A stretch of DNA of 64,000 nucleotides from Streptomyces sp. NRRL B-24484 (GCF_000717715.1 NZ_JOAI01000014.1:86450-150449), one strand, 5' to 3'; shown: positions 8,817 through 18,581, counted from the first letter of the stretch. The notes: generated from the sequence alone by a model not told the origin. Numbers and translations: made by a program.

Positions 8817-9827
8817 ATGACACCGATCGCCACCGCCCCGAACGACCGGGGGCCCCGCAACCACGCCGTGGAGGTCCGCGGCATCGTCAAGACCTTCGGC
8901 GCCACCCGCGCGCTCGACGGCGTCGACCTGACCGTCCGCGAGGGCACCGTGCTCGGCCTGCTCGGCCCGAACGGCGCCGGCAAGACCACCCTGGTGCGGA
9001 TCCTCTCCACCCTGGTCAAGCCCGACGCCGGCACCGCCTTCGTCGGCGGCTACGACGTGCTGCGCCAGCCGAAGCAGCTGCGCCGCACCATCGGCCTCAC
9101 CGGCCAGTACGCCTCGGTGGACGAGCTGCTCTCCGGCTACGAGAACCTCTACCTGATCGGCCGGCTGCTCGACCTCTCGGCCAAGGAGTCCAAGACCCGC
9201 GCCGCCGAGCTGCTGGAGCGCTTCTCGCTCACCGAGGCGGCCAAGCGGCCCGCCAAGACCTACTCCGGCGGCATGCGCCGCCGCCTCGACCTCGCCGCCT
9301 CGATGATCGGCCGGCCGAAGGTGCTCTACCTGGACGAGCCCACCACCGGCCTCGACCCGCGCACCCGCAACGAGGTCTGGGACGAGGTCCAGCGGATGGT
9401 CGCCGAGGGCTCCACCGTGCTGCTGACCACCCAGTACATGGAGGAGGCCGAGCAGCTCGCCCACGAGCTCACCGTGATCGACCGCGGCCGGGTGATCGCC
9501 GCCGGCGGCATCGAGGAGCTCAAGACCCAGGTCGGCGGCCAGACCCTGCAGGTCCGCCCGCTGCACCCGGCCGAGCTGCCCGAGATGGCCCGCTGCCTGC
9601 ACGAGGCCGGCGTCGCCGCCACCTTCTCCGCCGACACCGGGCTGCTCTCCGTGCAGCTCACCGGCGAGGACCAGCTCACCGCCGTCGTCGGCGTCCTCGG
9701 CACCCGCGGCTTCGGCATCGCGGGCATCGACACCAAGCTCCCCAGCCTCGACGAGGTCTTCCTCGCCATCACCGGCAAGCCGTCCGCCTCCGCCGCCCCG
9801 ATCCTCGACAAGGAGCCCGTGGCATGA
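8817..9827 (+). CDS. ABC transporter ATP-binding protein (DrrA family)
   Basis: A 336-residue ATPase of the daunorubicin-resistance DrrA family. Walker A is GPNGAGKTTL (about residues 52-61), the signature is YSGGMRRRLDLA, and Walker B is VLYLDEPTTGLDPRTR. The extended C-terminal domain (about 230-320) fits DrrA rather than simple ABC-2 ATPases. It powers the membrane partner encoded immediately downstream, with an ATGA overlap. The pair probably exports a lipophilic compound. Three heptamer repeats upstream and a nearby BTAD regulator gene suggest control by an AfsR/SARP-like activator. Confidence 0.94.
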   Translation: MTPIATAPNDRGPRNHAVEVRGIVKTFGATRALDGVDLTVREGTVLGLLGPNGAGKTTLVRILSTLVKPDAGTAFVGGYDVLRQPKQLRRTIGLTGQYASVDELLSGYENLYLIGRLLDLSAKESKTRAAELLERFSLTEAAKRPAKTYSGGMRRRLDLAASMIGRPKVLYLDEPTTGLDPRTRNEVWDEVQRMVAEGSTVLLTTQYMEEAEQLAHELTVIDRGRVIAAGGIEELKTQVGGQTLQVRPLHPAELPEMARCLHEAGVAATFSADTGLLSVQLTGEDQLTAVVGVLGTRGFGIAGIDTKLPSLDEVFLAITGKPSASAAPILDKEPVA

Positions 9828-10639
9828 CCGCCGCCACCCTCGCCCCCGCCACCGCCCACGCGGACGACCCGCGGATCGGCCTCGCCGGACACCTGCGCCA
9901 CGTCGGCGCGCTGACCCGCCGCAACCTGATGCGGATCAAGGCCGACCCGGAGTCGATGCTCGACGCGCTGCTGATCCCGATCATCTTCACCGTGCTGTTC
10001 GTCTACGTCTTCGGCGGCGCGGTCTCCGGCAGCCAGCACGACTACATCCAGTACATGATCCCGGGCCTGCTCGGCACCACCGGCCTCAACCTGGCGATGG
10101 CCGTCGGCACAGGCCTCAACAGCGACTTCCAGACCGGCGTGATGGACCGCTTCCGGACCCTGCCGATCGGCCGGGCCTCGGTGCTGCTCTCCAAGATCGT
10201 CGCGGAGACCTGCCGCGGCCTGGTCTCCTTCACCATCCTCATCGCCTTCTCGATGATCCTCGGACTGGAGATCAAGACCGGCTTCCTGCAGCTGCTCGCC
10301 GCGGTCGGCCTGTCCCTGCTGTTCGGCATGTCGATCATCTGGATCTCGATGCTGCTCGGCATGTCGCTGCGCAGCGCCCAGGCCGTGCAGGGCGTCAGCA
10401 TGCTGGTCATGATGCCGCTGCAGTTCGGCAGCTCGATCTTCGCGCCGACCAGCACCATGCCGGGCTGGCTGCAGGCCTTCACCGAGTACAACCCGCTGTC
10501 CGCACTGGCCGACGCCTGCCGCAACCTGATCAACGGCGGCCCGCTCACCCACTCGGTGACGATCGTGGTCGTCTGGTCGGTGGCGATCACCGCCGTCACC
10601 GCGCCGATGGCCGTGGCCCGCTTCCGCAAGCGGACCTGA
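9824..10639 (+). CDS. ABC-2 type transporter permease (DrrB family)
   Basis: A 271-residue membrane subunit with six predicted helices that completes the DrrA-type exporter. The N-terminal cytosolic part ends with RRNLMRIKADPESMLDALLIP, and the ABC-2 permease signature region includes GSSIFAPTSTMPGWLQAFTEYNPLS, a strongly conserved DrrB/NodJ motif. The ATG overlaps the stop of the ATPase gene in ATGA, so the two are translationally coupled. The gene ends 22 bp from the convergent AfsR-like regulator gene. Confidence 0.94.
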   Translation: MTAATLAPATAHADDPRIGLAGHLRHVGALTRRNLMRIKADPESMLDALLIPIIFTVLFVYVFGGAVSGSQHDYIQYMIPGLLGTTGLNLAMAVGTGLNSDFQTGVMDRFRTLPIGRASVLLSKIVAETCRGLVSFTILIAFSMILGLEIKTGFLQLLAAVGLSLLFGMSIIWISMLLGMSLRSAQAVQGVSMLVMMPLQFGSSIFAPTSTMPGWLQAFTEYNPLSALADACRNLINGGPLTHSVTIVVVWSVAITAVTAPMAVARFRKRT

Positions 10640-10661
10640 CGGCACGGATCCCGACGCGGCG

Positions 10662-13600
10662 TCAGAGGGCGCCGGGGTCGTCCATCAGGGCGGCCGCCTC
10701 CGAGAGGGTGAGGCGGCCGCCCTCGGCGTGCCCGGCCGCGTACGAGTCCTCGCCGAGCAGGCCGGTCAGCACCTGCGCCATCCGGTCGCGCTCCCGGCGC
10801 TCCATGTACGAGCCGCGGCTGCCGTGCAGGGCGTCGTGGGCGCCGAGCAGCACGGCCGCCCGGCGGGCCGCCGGCCGCGGGTCCTCCTGCTGCTCGGCGA
10901 GGGCCAGCACGATGCCGGTGGCCGGCAGCATCAGCATCACGGCCATGTGCTCGGCGAAGGCGGTCGCCCCGCCGGGCACGCGCTTCATCTCCCGGCGGCC
11001 CCCGGCGAGCAGTTCCAGGCCGCGCACCGGGTCGCCGGCCCGCGCGGTGACCCAGCCGCGGATGCAGCCGACGATGCCGTCGAACACGCCGGGCACGATC
11101 GGCCCGAACGCCTGGTTGTTCATCACCAGCCGGTCGAGCTCGGCCAGCGCCGGGGCGTACTCCCCGCGCTGGGTGTGGATGTTGCAGAGCACCAGCCGTC
11201 CGTAGAGCATCGTGCCGTCGGCCGCGTGGTTGGCGGCCCGGACGGACTCCAGCGCCTCGCGGATCCGCCGCTCGCCCTCGGCGGCGTCGAACTCGATGAG
11301 CGCCTCGCCGAGCCGGACCTCCAGCAGCGGCACCTCCTGCCAGGCCCCGAGTTCGGTGGCGATCTCGATGGACTGCCGGTAGGCCTCCGCCGCCCGCCGG
11401 CCGTCGCCCTGCTTGGCGGCGTTCTCGGCCTGGGCGGAGAGCGCCTCCGACATGCCCCAGCGGTTGCCGAGCCGGGTGAAGATCTCCAGCGCCTCGGCGC
11501 TGTCGGCGACGGCCTGGCCGAGGCCGCCCACCCAGTCGTTGAGCAGCCGGGCGCGCAGCTGCAGGGCGAAGGCGAGGTCCAGCGGGCGGCCGTACCGGCG
11601 GCAGCCCTCGACGGCGGTGTCCATCGTCTCGCGCATCCGGTCCAGCTCGCCGGAGAGGAAGACCGCGAACACCCGCAGCAGCGCCGGGAACCGGTAGGAC
11701 TGCGGCAGGTCCGGGGTGTAGGTGGCCAGCACCCGGGTGGCCAGCTCGATCGCGGCCGGATCGCCGATCGCCGCCATGTTGCCGGTGAACTGGTCGATCA
11801 GGCGGTGCAGTTGGACCTGCCGGCGGGCCTCGTCCAGCATCTCCTGCGGCAGCGGCGGCGGCGCGTCCAGCGGGCCGGTCTCCAGCGGCACCGGCGGCGG
11901 CGCGTCCTCGGCGAACGCGTCGGGGGCGAAGGCGCAGACCGCGTCGTACCACTCGCGGGCCTCCCGCCGGTTGTCGCGCAGCGACCAGAACCAGCTCATG
12001 CCGAGCACCAGGACGAGCGACTCCTGCTCGTCCCGGAGCTCGACGGCGGTGCGCAGCGCGGCCCGGATGTTCTCCTGCTCGCCGTCGAGCTGGGCGAGGC
12101 GCTCGACCTGCTCGTGGCCGTGCATGTGGAAGTCGGCGATCCGGACGAGTTCGCGGTAGTGGCGGACGTGGCGCAGCGCGGCGCCGTCGCCGCCGGACGC
12201 GGCGAGCTTCTCGGCGGCGTACTCGTGGATGGTCTCCAGCATCCCGTAGCGCGGGCCGTTCTCCAGGTCGGCGACGACCAGGGACTTGTCCACCAGGGAG
12301 AGCAGCAGGTCGGCGACGTCCTCGCCGCGCACCTGGCTGCCGTCGGCGACGACCTGTTCGGCGTCCTCCAGAGTGCAGCCGCCGGCGAAGACGGAGAGCC
12401 GGCGGAGCACCGCGCGTTCGCGTTCGCCGAGCAGGTCCCAGCTCCAGTCGACGACGGCGCGCAGGGTCTGCTGACGGGGCAGCAGGGTGCGGGAGCCGGC
12501 GGTGAGCAGGGCGAACCGGCCGTCGAGGCGGTCGGCGAGCTGGCGCGGGGTCAGGCCGCGCAGCCGGGCGGCGGCGAGCTCGATGGCGAGCGGCAGGCCG
12601 TCCAGCCGGCGGCAGATCTCCGCGCAGGCCTCCGGGTCCTCGGCGGGGTCGAAGCCTGGCCGGGCGGCGGCGCCGCGTTCGGCGAGCAGCCGCAGCGCGG
12701 CCGGGTCGGGCAGCGGTTCGACCGGCAGCACCGCCTCGCCGGGGACGCCGAGCGGCTCCCGGCTGGTGGCGAGGACGGTGAGCTCGGGGCATTCGGCGAG
12801 CAGCCGGTCGGCGAGGTCGGCGGCAGCCTGCACCAGGTGCTCGCAGTTGTCGAGGACGAGCAGCATCCGGCGCGGGCTGCAGTGCTCGACGAGCCGCCGG
12901 ACGGGGTCGCTGCGGCGGGCGTCCATCACCTCGGCGACGGCGCCGCCGGTGTGCAGCACCGTCTCGCGCAGGCCGAGCGCGGCGGCGACGGCGCCGGGGA
13001 CGGCCAGCGGGTCCTCCAGCGGGGCGAGCTCGACCATCCAGACGCCGTCCGGCCAGGAGTCGCCGTGCTGGGCGGCGCGGCCGGCCTCCACCGAGAGCCG
13101 GGTCTTGCCGGAGCCGCCGGGGCCGGTGAGCGTGGTGAGCCGGCCCACAGTCAGGGCCCGGCCGAGGGCGGTGAGGTCGCCGTCGCGGCCGACGAAGCTG
13201 GTGAGCCGGGGGCGGAGGTTGCCGCCCGGGGCGGTCCGGACCGCCGGTACGGCGGCGGGTGCGGGCTGGGCCGGTACGGCGGCGGGTGCCGGCGGGGCCG
13301 GTGCGGCGGCGGGTGGGGGTGCCAGCAGGTCGGCGTGCAGGGCGCGCAGCTCGGGGCCGGGGTCGGTGCCGAGCCGGTCGGCCAGGACGCGGCGGGTGTC
13401 CTCGTAGCGCTGCAGGGCCTCGGCGGTGCGGCCCTCGGCCCGCAGCGCGCGGATCGCCAGCGCGTGCAGCTGCTCGTCGAGCGGGTGCAGTTCGCAGAGT
13501 TCGGCGAGTTCGGCGGTGAGGTCGGCGGTGTTGCCGAGGGCGAGGTCGGCGGTGATCCGGTGCCGGCGGGCCTCCTCGCGCCGGGCCTCCAGCCGGACGG

Positions 13601-14024
13601 CGGGCCCGGCCCGGTCGGGCAGGTCGGCGAGGGCCGGGCCGCGCCACAGGGCGAGGGCGCGGTGCAGCCGGTCGGCGGCCTCCTGGTGGTCGCCGGCGAC
13701 GAGCGCCCGGCGGCCGTCGGCGGCGAGCCGCAGGAAGTCGTCGGCGTCGGTGCGGCCGGTCAGCCAGTAGCCGGCCGGCCCGGAGCCGATCTCCTCCCGG
13801 CCGATGGTGCGGCGCAGCCGGCCGACCAGGGTCTGCAGGGCGGCGGAGGAGTCCTGCGGCGGATCGTCGCCCCACACCTCGTCCACCAGCAGGTCGGCCG
13901 GGACGGGCCGGCCCTGGCGCAGGGCGAGCGCGGCCAGCAGGGCGCGCAACCGGGCGCCGCCGAGCGGTACCGGGGTGCCGTCGTCGTGGTGGGCGGTGGT
14001 GGTGCCGAGGATGCCGTAGTGCAC
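10662..14024 (-). CDS. AfsR/SARP family regulator: winged helix, BTAD, NB-ARC ATPase, TPR
   Basis: A 1,120-residue regulator. Residues 1-95 form an OmpR-type winged helix (VPLGGARLRALLAALALRQG), 95-245 a BTAD domain, and a Pro/Ala-rich linker precedes an NB-ARC ATPase with the P-loop TGPGGSGKTRLS near 312 and MLLVLDNCEHLV as Walker B. TPR-like repeats fill the C-terminal half. The GTG start at 14024 begins directly at the DNA-binding domain (VHYGILG). It converges on the DrrAB-type genes and diverges from the site-2 protease gene. SARP-type heptamers before the exporter suggest that exporter as a target; this is inference. Global or pathway roles cannot be separated here. Confidence 0.9.
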   Translation of the reverse strand: MHYGILGTTTAHHDDGTPVPLGGARLRALLAALALRQGRPVPADLLVDEVWGDDPPQDSSAALQTLVGRLRRTIGREEIGSGPAGYWLTGRTDADDFLRLAADGRRALVAGDHQEAADRLHRALALWRGPALADLPDRAGPAVRLEARREEARRHRITADLALGNTADLTAELAELCELHPLDEQLHALAIRALRAEGRTAEALQRYEDTRRVLADRLGTDPGPELRALHADLLAPPPAAAPAPPAPAAVPAQPAPAAVPAVRTAPGGNLRPRLTSFVGRDGDLTALGRALTVGRLTTLTGPGGSGKTRLSVEAGRAAQHGDSWPDGVWMVELAPLEDPLAVPGAVAAALGLRETVLHTGGAVAEVMDARRSDPVRRLVEHCSPRRMLLVLDNCEHLVQAAADLADRLLAECPELTVLATSREPLGVPGEAVLPVEPLPDPAALRLLAERGAAARPGFDPAEDPEACAEICRRLDGLPLAIELAAARLRGLTPRQLADRLDGRFALLTAGSRTLLPRQQTLRAVVDWSWDLLGERERAVLRRLSVFAGGCTLEDAEQVVADGSQVRGEDVADLLLSLVDKSLVVADLENGPRYGMLETIHEYAAEKLAASGGDGAALRHVRHYRELVRIADFHMHGHEQVERLAQLDGEQENIRAALRTAVELRDEQESLVLVLGMSWFWSLRDNRREAREWYDAVCAFAPDAFAEDAPPPVPLETGPLDAPPPLPQEMLDEARRQVQLHRLIDQFTGNMAAIGDPAAIELATRVLATYTPDLPQSYRFPALLRVFAVFLSGELDRMRETMDTAVEGCRRYGRPLDLAFALQLRARLLNDWVGGLGQAVADSAEALEIFTRLGNRWGMSEALSAQAENAAKQGDGRRAAEAYRQSIEIATELGAWQEVPLLEVRLGEALIEFDAAEGERRIREALESVRAANHAADGTMLYGRLVLCNIHTQRGEYAPALAELDRLVMNNQAFGPIVPGVFDGIVGCIRGWVTARAGDPVRGLELLAGGRREMKRVPGGATAFAEHMAVMLMLPATGIVLALAEQQEDPRPAARRAAVLLGAHDALHGSRGSYMERRERDRMAQVLTGLLGEDSYAAGHAEGGRLTLSEAAALMDDPGAL

Positions 14025-14189
14025 GGGCCCATTCTGGTCGACGGGCAGCGTGGCGGGCGCACGGATATTCGCACCGGTGGAACCGTGGGCCGGTGCGGTG
14101 CGTTCTTCCGTGACGGCTTGTCGCGGTCGCGAGCCGCGCGGCATGATCGTCCCCTGCCCGCCCCCGGCCATCCACGGAGCATTCGCACC

Positions 14190-14999
14190 ATGACCTTCGC
14201 CACCACGCAGCGCCGCAGCGAGGAGAGCCGGATCAGCCCGGTCTTCTGGGTGCTGCTCGCGACCCTGGTCACCTCCGCGTGGGCGGTGGTGAGCGGTTTC
14301 GGCAATCCCCGCTTCGGGGTGTTCCTGTTCGTGGTGGCGGGCTGGATGGTCTCGCTCTGCCTGCACGAGTACGCGCACGCCCGCACCGCCCTGCACAGCG
14401 GCGACATCACCATCGGCGCCAAGGGCTACCTGACGCTCAACCCGTTCAAGTACGCGCACGCGCTGCTGAGCTTCGTGCTGCCGGTGATCTTCGTGATCAT
14501 GGGCGGCATCGGCCTGCCCGGCGGTGCGGTGTACATCGAGCGGCACCGGATCAACGGCCGGCTCAAGCACAGCCTGATCTCCGCGGCCGGCCCGCTGGTG
14601 AACGTGCTGTTCGGCATCGGCCTGCTCGTCCTGGTCAGCTCCGGGGTGTTCGACGACCCGGCCCACCCGGCGGTGCTGGACGGCCAGGAGCTGATCGTCT
14701 CGGCCTTCCCCGCCGCCCTCGGGTTCCTGGCGTTCCTGCAGGTCAGCGCGGCACTGCTGAACCTGCTGCCGGTGCCGGGGCTGGACGGCTACGGCATCGT
14801 CGAGCCCTGGCTGTCGCTGAAGACCCGCCGCGCGATCGAGCCCTTCGCGCCGTACGGCATGCTCGCGGTGTTCGTGATCTTCTGGCAGACCGCGGCCAGC
14901 CGCTGGTTCTCCGAGCTGGTCTTCGCGATCACCGACCTGTTCGGCGTCTCCAAGGCCTACCCGGTGGTCGGGCAGTTCCTGTTCCGCTTCTGGGAGTGA
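14190..14999 (+). CDS. Site-2 protease family (M50) membrane metalloprotease
   Basis: A 269-residue membrane protease with five or six helices. The zinc site is HEYAH at 59-63 and the third ligand lies in LDGYG with Asp199, as in rhomboid-independent M50 proteases of the SpoIVFB group. Such enzymes cut substrates within the membrane, for example to release regulators. It lacks PDZ and CBS domains. The ATG follows CCACGGAGCATTCGCACC with a GGAG ribosome site. It is transcribed away from the AfsR-like gene about 165 bp away; no substrate gene is obvious next to it. Confidence 0.88.
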   Translation: MTFATTQRRSEESRISPVFWVLLATLVTSAWAVVSGFGNPRFGVFLFVVAGWMVSLCLHEYAHARTALHSGDITIGAKGYLTLNPFKYAHALLSFVLPVIFVIMGGIGLPGGAVYIERHRINGRLKHSLISAAGPLVNVLFGIGLLVLVSSGVFDDPAHPAVLDGQELIVSAFPAALGFLAFLQVSAALLNLLPVPGLDGYGIVEPWLSLKTRRAIEPFAPYGMLAVFVIFWQTAASRWFSELVFAITDLFGVSKAYPVVGQFLFRFWE

Positions 15000-15009
15000 T
15001 CCCGCGGGC

Positions 15010-15207
15010 TCAGAGCTGCTGCTCGGCCCGGGCGGCCGCGGCGCGCTCCTGGCGGTCCTTGCGGATGTAGTACCAGGCCATGTTCGAGGCGACGCCGGCC
15101 ATCAGCACCCAGATCACGCCGAACCAGTTGCCCTCGACGAAGGAGACGACGGCGGCCGTCACCGCGAGCACGAGGACGATCGAGGCGAGCAGGGCGTTGC
15201 GGGGCAT
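15010..15207 (-). CDS. Small two-helix membrane protein
   Basis: A 65-residue protein beginning MPRNALLASIVLVLAVTAAVVS. Two hydrophobic helices (about residues 5-22 and 28-48) flank a short loop, and the tail is charged (IRKDRQERAAAARAEQQL). ATG 15207 has AGGAG about 8 bp upstream, preferred over an earlier in-frame ATG without one. It converges with the M50 gene at a distance of 10 bp. Its function is unknown. Confidence 0.7.
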   Translation of the reverse strand: MPRNALLASIVLVLAVTAAVVSFVEGNWFGVIWVLMAGVASNMAWYYIRKDRQERAAAARAEQQL

Positions 15208-15326
15208 GGCGGGACTCTCCTGGGTGGGGGCACCACCGGCCTGGGCCGGCGGCAGCGGACACCCCATTCTCACCGACCGGGCGCCGCGCCGGGGCCGAGG
15301 CCCCCTCCTGCGGGTCGTTCGGCCCT

Positions 15327-15365
15327 GCGGGAGGGGACCTGTGGCGGCCGTGGGTCCCCTCCCGC
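15327..15365 (-). terminator. Hairpin terminator candidate
   Basis: A perfect 13-bp stem (15327-15339 with 15353-15365) and a 13-nt loop lie just downstream of the F420 reductase gene on the minus strand. No U-tract follows, which is common in Streptomyces. Confidence 0.6.
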
Positions 15366-15396
15366 GGACGGCGCGGCGGGCGGTGCGGCGGGCGGC

Positions 15397-16098
15397 TCAG
15401 ACGTCGGTGATCCGCAGCCCGGCGTGCGCCTTGTAGCGGCGGTTCACCGAGATCAGGTTGGCGACCAGCGACTCCACCTGGTGGGCGTTGCGCAGCCGTC
15501 CGGCGAAGACGCCGCGCATGCCGGGGATCCGCTCGGCCAGCGCCTGCACGGTGTCGGTGGCGGCGCGGTCCTCGCCGAGCACCATCACGTCGGTGTCGAT
15601 CTCCTCGATCGAGGCGTCCTGCAGCAGCACCGCCGACAGGTGGTGGAAGGCCGCGGTCACCCGGGAGTCCGGCAGCAGGGCGGCGGCCTGCTGGGCGGCG
15701 CTGCCCTCCTCCGGCTTGAGCGCGTAGGCGCCCTGCTTGTCGAAGCCGAGCGGGTTGACGCAGTCCACCACGATCTTGCCGGCGAGTTCCTCGCGCAGGG
15801 CCGCGAGGGTGGCGGCGTGGCCGTCCCACGGCACGGCGACGATCACGACGTCGCTCTCCCGGGCGCAGGCCGTGTTGTCCGCGCCGCGGACGCCGAGGCC
15901 GATCTCCTCGGCGGCGGCCTCGGCCCGTTCGGCCGTCCGGGAGCCGATGATGACCTGCTGGCCGGCCTTGGCCAGCCGGTAGGCCAGGCCGCGGCCCTGG
16001 TCGCCGGTGCCGCCGAGGACACCCACGACGAGCGCGGACACGTCGAGCGGAGCGGGGGCCGCCGCGGCGGCGGGATTCACCGATTCGGGTTGCGTCAT
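15397..16098 (-). CDS. npdG: NADPH-dependent F420 reductase
   Basis: Moves hydride between NADPH and coenzyme F420, supplying F420H2 for actinobacterial reductases. The 233-residue protein has the Rossmann motif VGVLGGTGDQGRGLAYRLA (about residues 26-44), SRTAERAEAAAEE for the NADP phosphate, and VVDCVNPLGFD, all typical of this family. The start at 16098 (MTQPESVN) was chosen over a longer Arg-rich extension because the family begins shortly before the Rossmann fold. The gene is single and diverges from an uncharacterised gene. Confidence 0.92.
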   Translation of the reverse strand: MTQPESVNPAAAAAPAPLDVSALVVGVLGGTGDQGRGLAYRLAKAGQQVIIGSRTAERAEAAAEEIGLGVRGADNTACARESDVVIVAVPWDGHAATLAALREELAGKIVVDCVNPLGFDKQGAYALKPEEGSAAQQAAALLPDSRVTAAFHHLSAVLLQDASIEEIDTDVMVLGEDRAATDTVQALAERIPGMRGVFAGRLRNAHQVESLVANLISVNRRYKAHAGLRITDV

Positions 16099-16145
16099 GG
16101 ACAAGATCCTGCCAAAGCACCGGCCGCTCCTCCATGCTGTGCCGC

Positions 16146-16733
16146 ATGGACGCGGTGAGACTTTCCGCACTGAGCGCGACCTTGGCCGGCACCGGCCTGC
16201 TGGACGTCACCCGGGCCTTCGGCGGGGCCCTGCACCGATCGGTCACCCGGCGCACCGCGGCGGGCCTGCTGCTGGTCGGCACCGAGCGCTACGAGCCGTG
16301 GCACCTGGCCGCGCACCTGGACGAGGAGGCGGCCTGCTCCGGCGTGGCCGGGCTGGCCCCGGTGCTGGTGCGGCACGAGGTCCCGGCGGCGGCCCCGGCG
16401 CACCTGGCGCACGGGCTGCGGCGGCTCGGCGAGGCGCCGCGCGGCAGCACGGTGCTGGTGGTGGCGCCGCACGAGCCGGGCGAGGGGCTGCTGGAGCGGG
16501 TCGAGGACGCCCGCCGCGGCGGCGCGACCGTGCTCGCCCTGGACGCCGGCGACGCCGAGCTGGGCGCGCTCGCGCACGAGCGGCTGGCGGTGCCGGTGGC
16601 CGGCGAGGGCCCGTTCGACCTGGTGCAGCACCTGGTCGGCGCGGCCGCCTCGGCGCGGCCCGCCCTCGGGCTGCGCAGCCGGCTGGCCGGGCTCGCCGAA
16701 CGCCTGGTCGCCCCGCCGGTGCTGCGCTGGTGA
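16146..16733 (+). CDS. Conserved hypothetical protein, 195 aa
   Basis: I do not recognise a named family. The start is MDAVRLSALSATLAGTGLLDVTRAF and the protein looks like a Rossmann-like alpha/beta fold, with alternating helices and strands such as GSTVLVVAPHEPG and ATVLALDAGD. There is no signal peptide or membrane segment. ATG 16146 is preferred to 16134, which gives only MLCR in addition. It diverges from npdG with about 47 bp between starts. Confidence 0.65.
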   Translation: MDAVRLSALSATLAGTGLLDVTRAFGGALHRSVTRRTAAGLLLVGTERYEPWHLAAHLDEEAACSGVAGLAPVLVRHEVPAAAPAHLAHGLRRLGEAPRGSTVLVVAPHEPGEGLLERVEDARRGGATVLALDAGDAELGALAHERLAVPVAGEGPFDLVQHLVGAAASARPALGLRSRLAGLAERLVAPPVLRW

Positions 16734-16841
16734 TCCCGCCGCGCCGGTCCTCGGCGTGAGGGCCGGTGCGGCCGGAGATCATCGGTGTACGCCGGAAAAT
16801 TCGGTTGCCGGGCGCGCCGGGCCGACCGAGGATGGCCGACC

Positions 16842-18182
16842 GTGACTTCCGAACCACCTGCGCAGCCGGCGAAACGGCTGCGCACCGCCCTGCGCGGGCT
16901 GCTCCCCGACACCACGCCCTGGCGCAGCTCCCGGGACTTCCGGCTGCTCTGGAGCTCGGGCTGCGTGAGCAGCCTGGGCAGCTTCCTCACCTACGTCGCG
17001 GTGCCGCTGCAGATCAAGGACCTCACCGGCTCCTCCTTCCAGGTGGGTCTGGTCGGCGCGGTCGAGCTGGTGCCGCTGGTGGTGTTCGGCCTGTGGGGCG
17101 GCGCGCTCGCCGACGCCATGGACCGCCGCCGGCTGGTGCTGCTCGCCGAGGCCGGGCTCGGCCTGCTGAGCGCGCTGCTGCTGCTCAACGCCCTGCTGCC
17201 GCAGCCGCTGCTCTGGCCGATCTACCTGGTGGCCGCGCTGGTCGCGGCGGTGGACGGGCTGCAGCGTCCGGCGCTGGACTCGCTCACCCCGCGGATCGTG
17301 CCGCACGATCAGCTGACGGCCGCGTTCGCCCTCAACTCGCTCTACCGGAACGTCGGTTCGGTGGCCGGGCCGGCGCTCGCGGGGGTGATCGTGGCGGTCG
17401 CCGGAGTGCAGACCGCGTTCGCGCTGGACGTCGCCAGCTTCGCCGTCTCGCTGCTGCTGCTCGCCCGGATCCGGGCGGTGCCGCCGCCGTCCGGCGCCGA
17501 CCGCCCCTCGCTGCGGGCGGTCGCGACCGGTGTCCGGTACGCGTGGAGCCGCAAGGACCTGCTCGGCACCTACGCGATCGACGTCTGCGCGATGCTGTTC
17601 GCCTTCCCGGTGGCGATCTTCCCGTTCCTGGCCGCCGAGTTGGACGCCGGCTGGGCCCTCGGCCTGCTGTACGGCGCCTCGGCGGCCGGTGCGCTGGCCG
17701 TCTCGGCGACCAGCGGCTGGACCTCCCGGATCCACCGGCACGGGCGGATGCTCGTCCTCGCCGCACTCGGCTGGGGCGCCGCGATGACGCTCGCCGGCCT
17801 GAGCGGCCACATCTGGCTGGTGCTGCTCTGCCTGGCCGCGGCCGGCGGCGCCGACCAGATCAGCGGCATCGCCCGCTCCACCATGTGGAACCAGTCGATC
17901 CCGGACGAACTGCGCGGCCGGCTCGCCGGGGTGGAGCTGCTCAGCTACTCCGTCGGCCCGCAGCTCGGCCAGGTCCGGGCGGGCGGCGCGGCCGGGCTGG
18001 TCGGCGTGCGCGGCGCGATCTGGAGCGGCGGCGCGATCTGCGTGCTCGGCGTCGCCCTGCTGGCCGTGGCGCTGCCGAGCCTGCTCGCCTACGACGAGCG
18101 GACGGACCCCAACGCGGCGGCCGTGCGGGCCGCGGCCGAGAACCGCGACGCCGGCGGGCGGGAGCCGGTGCCCGCGGCCTGA
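16842..18182 (+). CDS. MFS transporter
   Basis: A 446-residue transporter with 12 predicted helices of the enterobactin-exporter-like (MFS_3) group. After a 35-residue cytosolic leader comes RDFRLLWSSGCVSSLGSFLTYVAVPLQ, typical of this group, and motif A appears as GGALADAMDRRRLVLL. GTG 16842 begins VTSEPPAQP. Members export siderophores or drugs, but no such genes lie beside it. It converges with a small gene 30 bp downstream. Confidence 0.88.
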   Translation: MTSEPPAQPAKRLRTALRGLLPDTTPWRSSRDFRLLWSSGCVSSLGSFLTYVAVPLQIKDLTGSSFQVGLVGAVELVPLVVFGLWGGALADAMDRRRLVLLAEAGLGLLSALLLLNALLPQPLLWPIYLVAALVAAVDGLQRPALDSLTPRIVPHDQLTAAFALNSLYRNVGSVAGPALAGVIVAVAGVQTAFALDVASFAVSLLLLARIRAVPPPSGADRPSLRAVATGVRYAWSRKDLLGTYAIDVCAMLFAFPVAIFPFLAAELDAGWALGLLYGASAAGALAVSATSGWTSRIHRHGRMLVLAALGWGAAMTLAGLSGHIWLVLLCLAAAGGADQISGIARSTMWNQSIPDELRGRLAGVELLSYSVGPQLGQVRAGGAAGLVGVRGAIWSGGAICVLGVALLAVALPSLLAYDERTDPNAAAVRAAAENRDAGGREPVPAA

Positions 18183-18212
18183 CGGCGGATCGGCCGCGGC
18201 GGGCCCGCCCGC

Positions 18213-18446
18213 TCAGTCCTCGTCGGCGTCCTTCGGCGGGCCGTCGTGCCAGCGCGGGTCGTTCTGCCACTCCCGGTTGCGCTCCGCCGCGGTCTCCAGC
18301 GCCGCGGCGGCCTCACCGGGGGTGGCGTACGGGCCCAGCCGGTCCTTGGCCGGGCACTCCGGGCCCTCCTCGACCTTGCCGTGCTTGATGCAGTAGAACC
18401 ACTCGCCGGGCTTCCCGGTGGCCTTGCGGCCGAATCCCATGGGCAT
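18213..18446 (-). CDS. Small conserved hypothetical protein, 77 aa
   Basis: The protein starts MPMGFGRKATGKPGEWFYCIKH and has two Cys residues (in FYCIKHGKVEEGPECP) that could bind a metal. The rest is polar and rich in Trp, Asp and Ala. AGGAG lies 8 bp before ATG 18446. It is transcribed divergently from map. I know of no assigned function. Confidence 0.75.
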   Translation of the reverse strand: MPMGFGRKATGKPGEWFYCIKHGKVEEGPECPAKDRLGPYATPGEAAAALETAAERNREWQNDPRWHDGPPKDADED

Positions 18447-18581
18447 GAGAACTGCTCCTGTTCGCTTCGTCGTCCCGGGGTGATCCTTTCCCGGCGCGGC
18501 GACCGTACACACGGTGCCCCACCCGCCCGGCAGCCGCCCGCACGGCCGGGTCGGAAGGGGCCCGACGGATAGACTCGCGGC

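Noticed and set aside
10728..14189. Very long open plus-strand frame opposite the AfsR-like gene, joined to the M50 gene
   Set aside because: Only the part from ATG 14190 encodes a real protein; the rest is antisense to BTAD/NB-ARC coding sequence.
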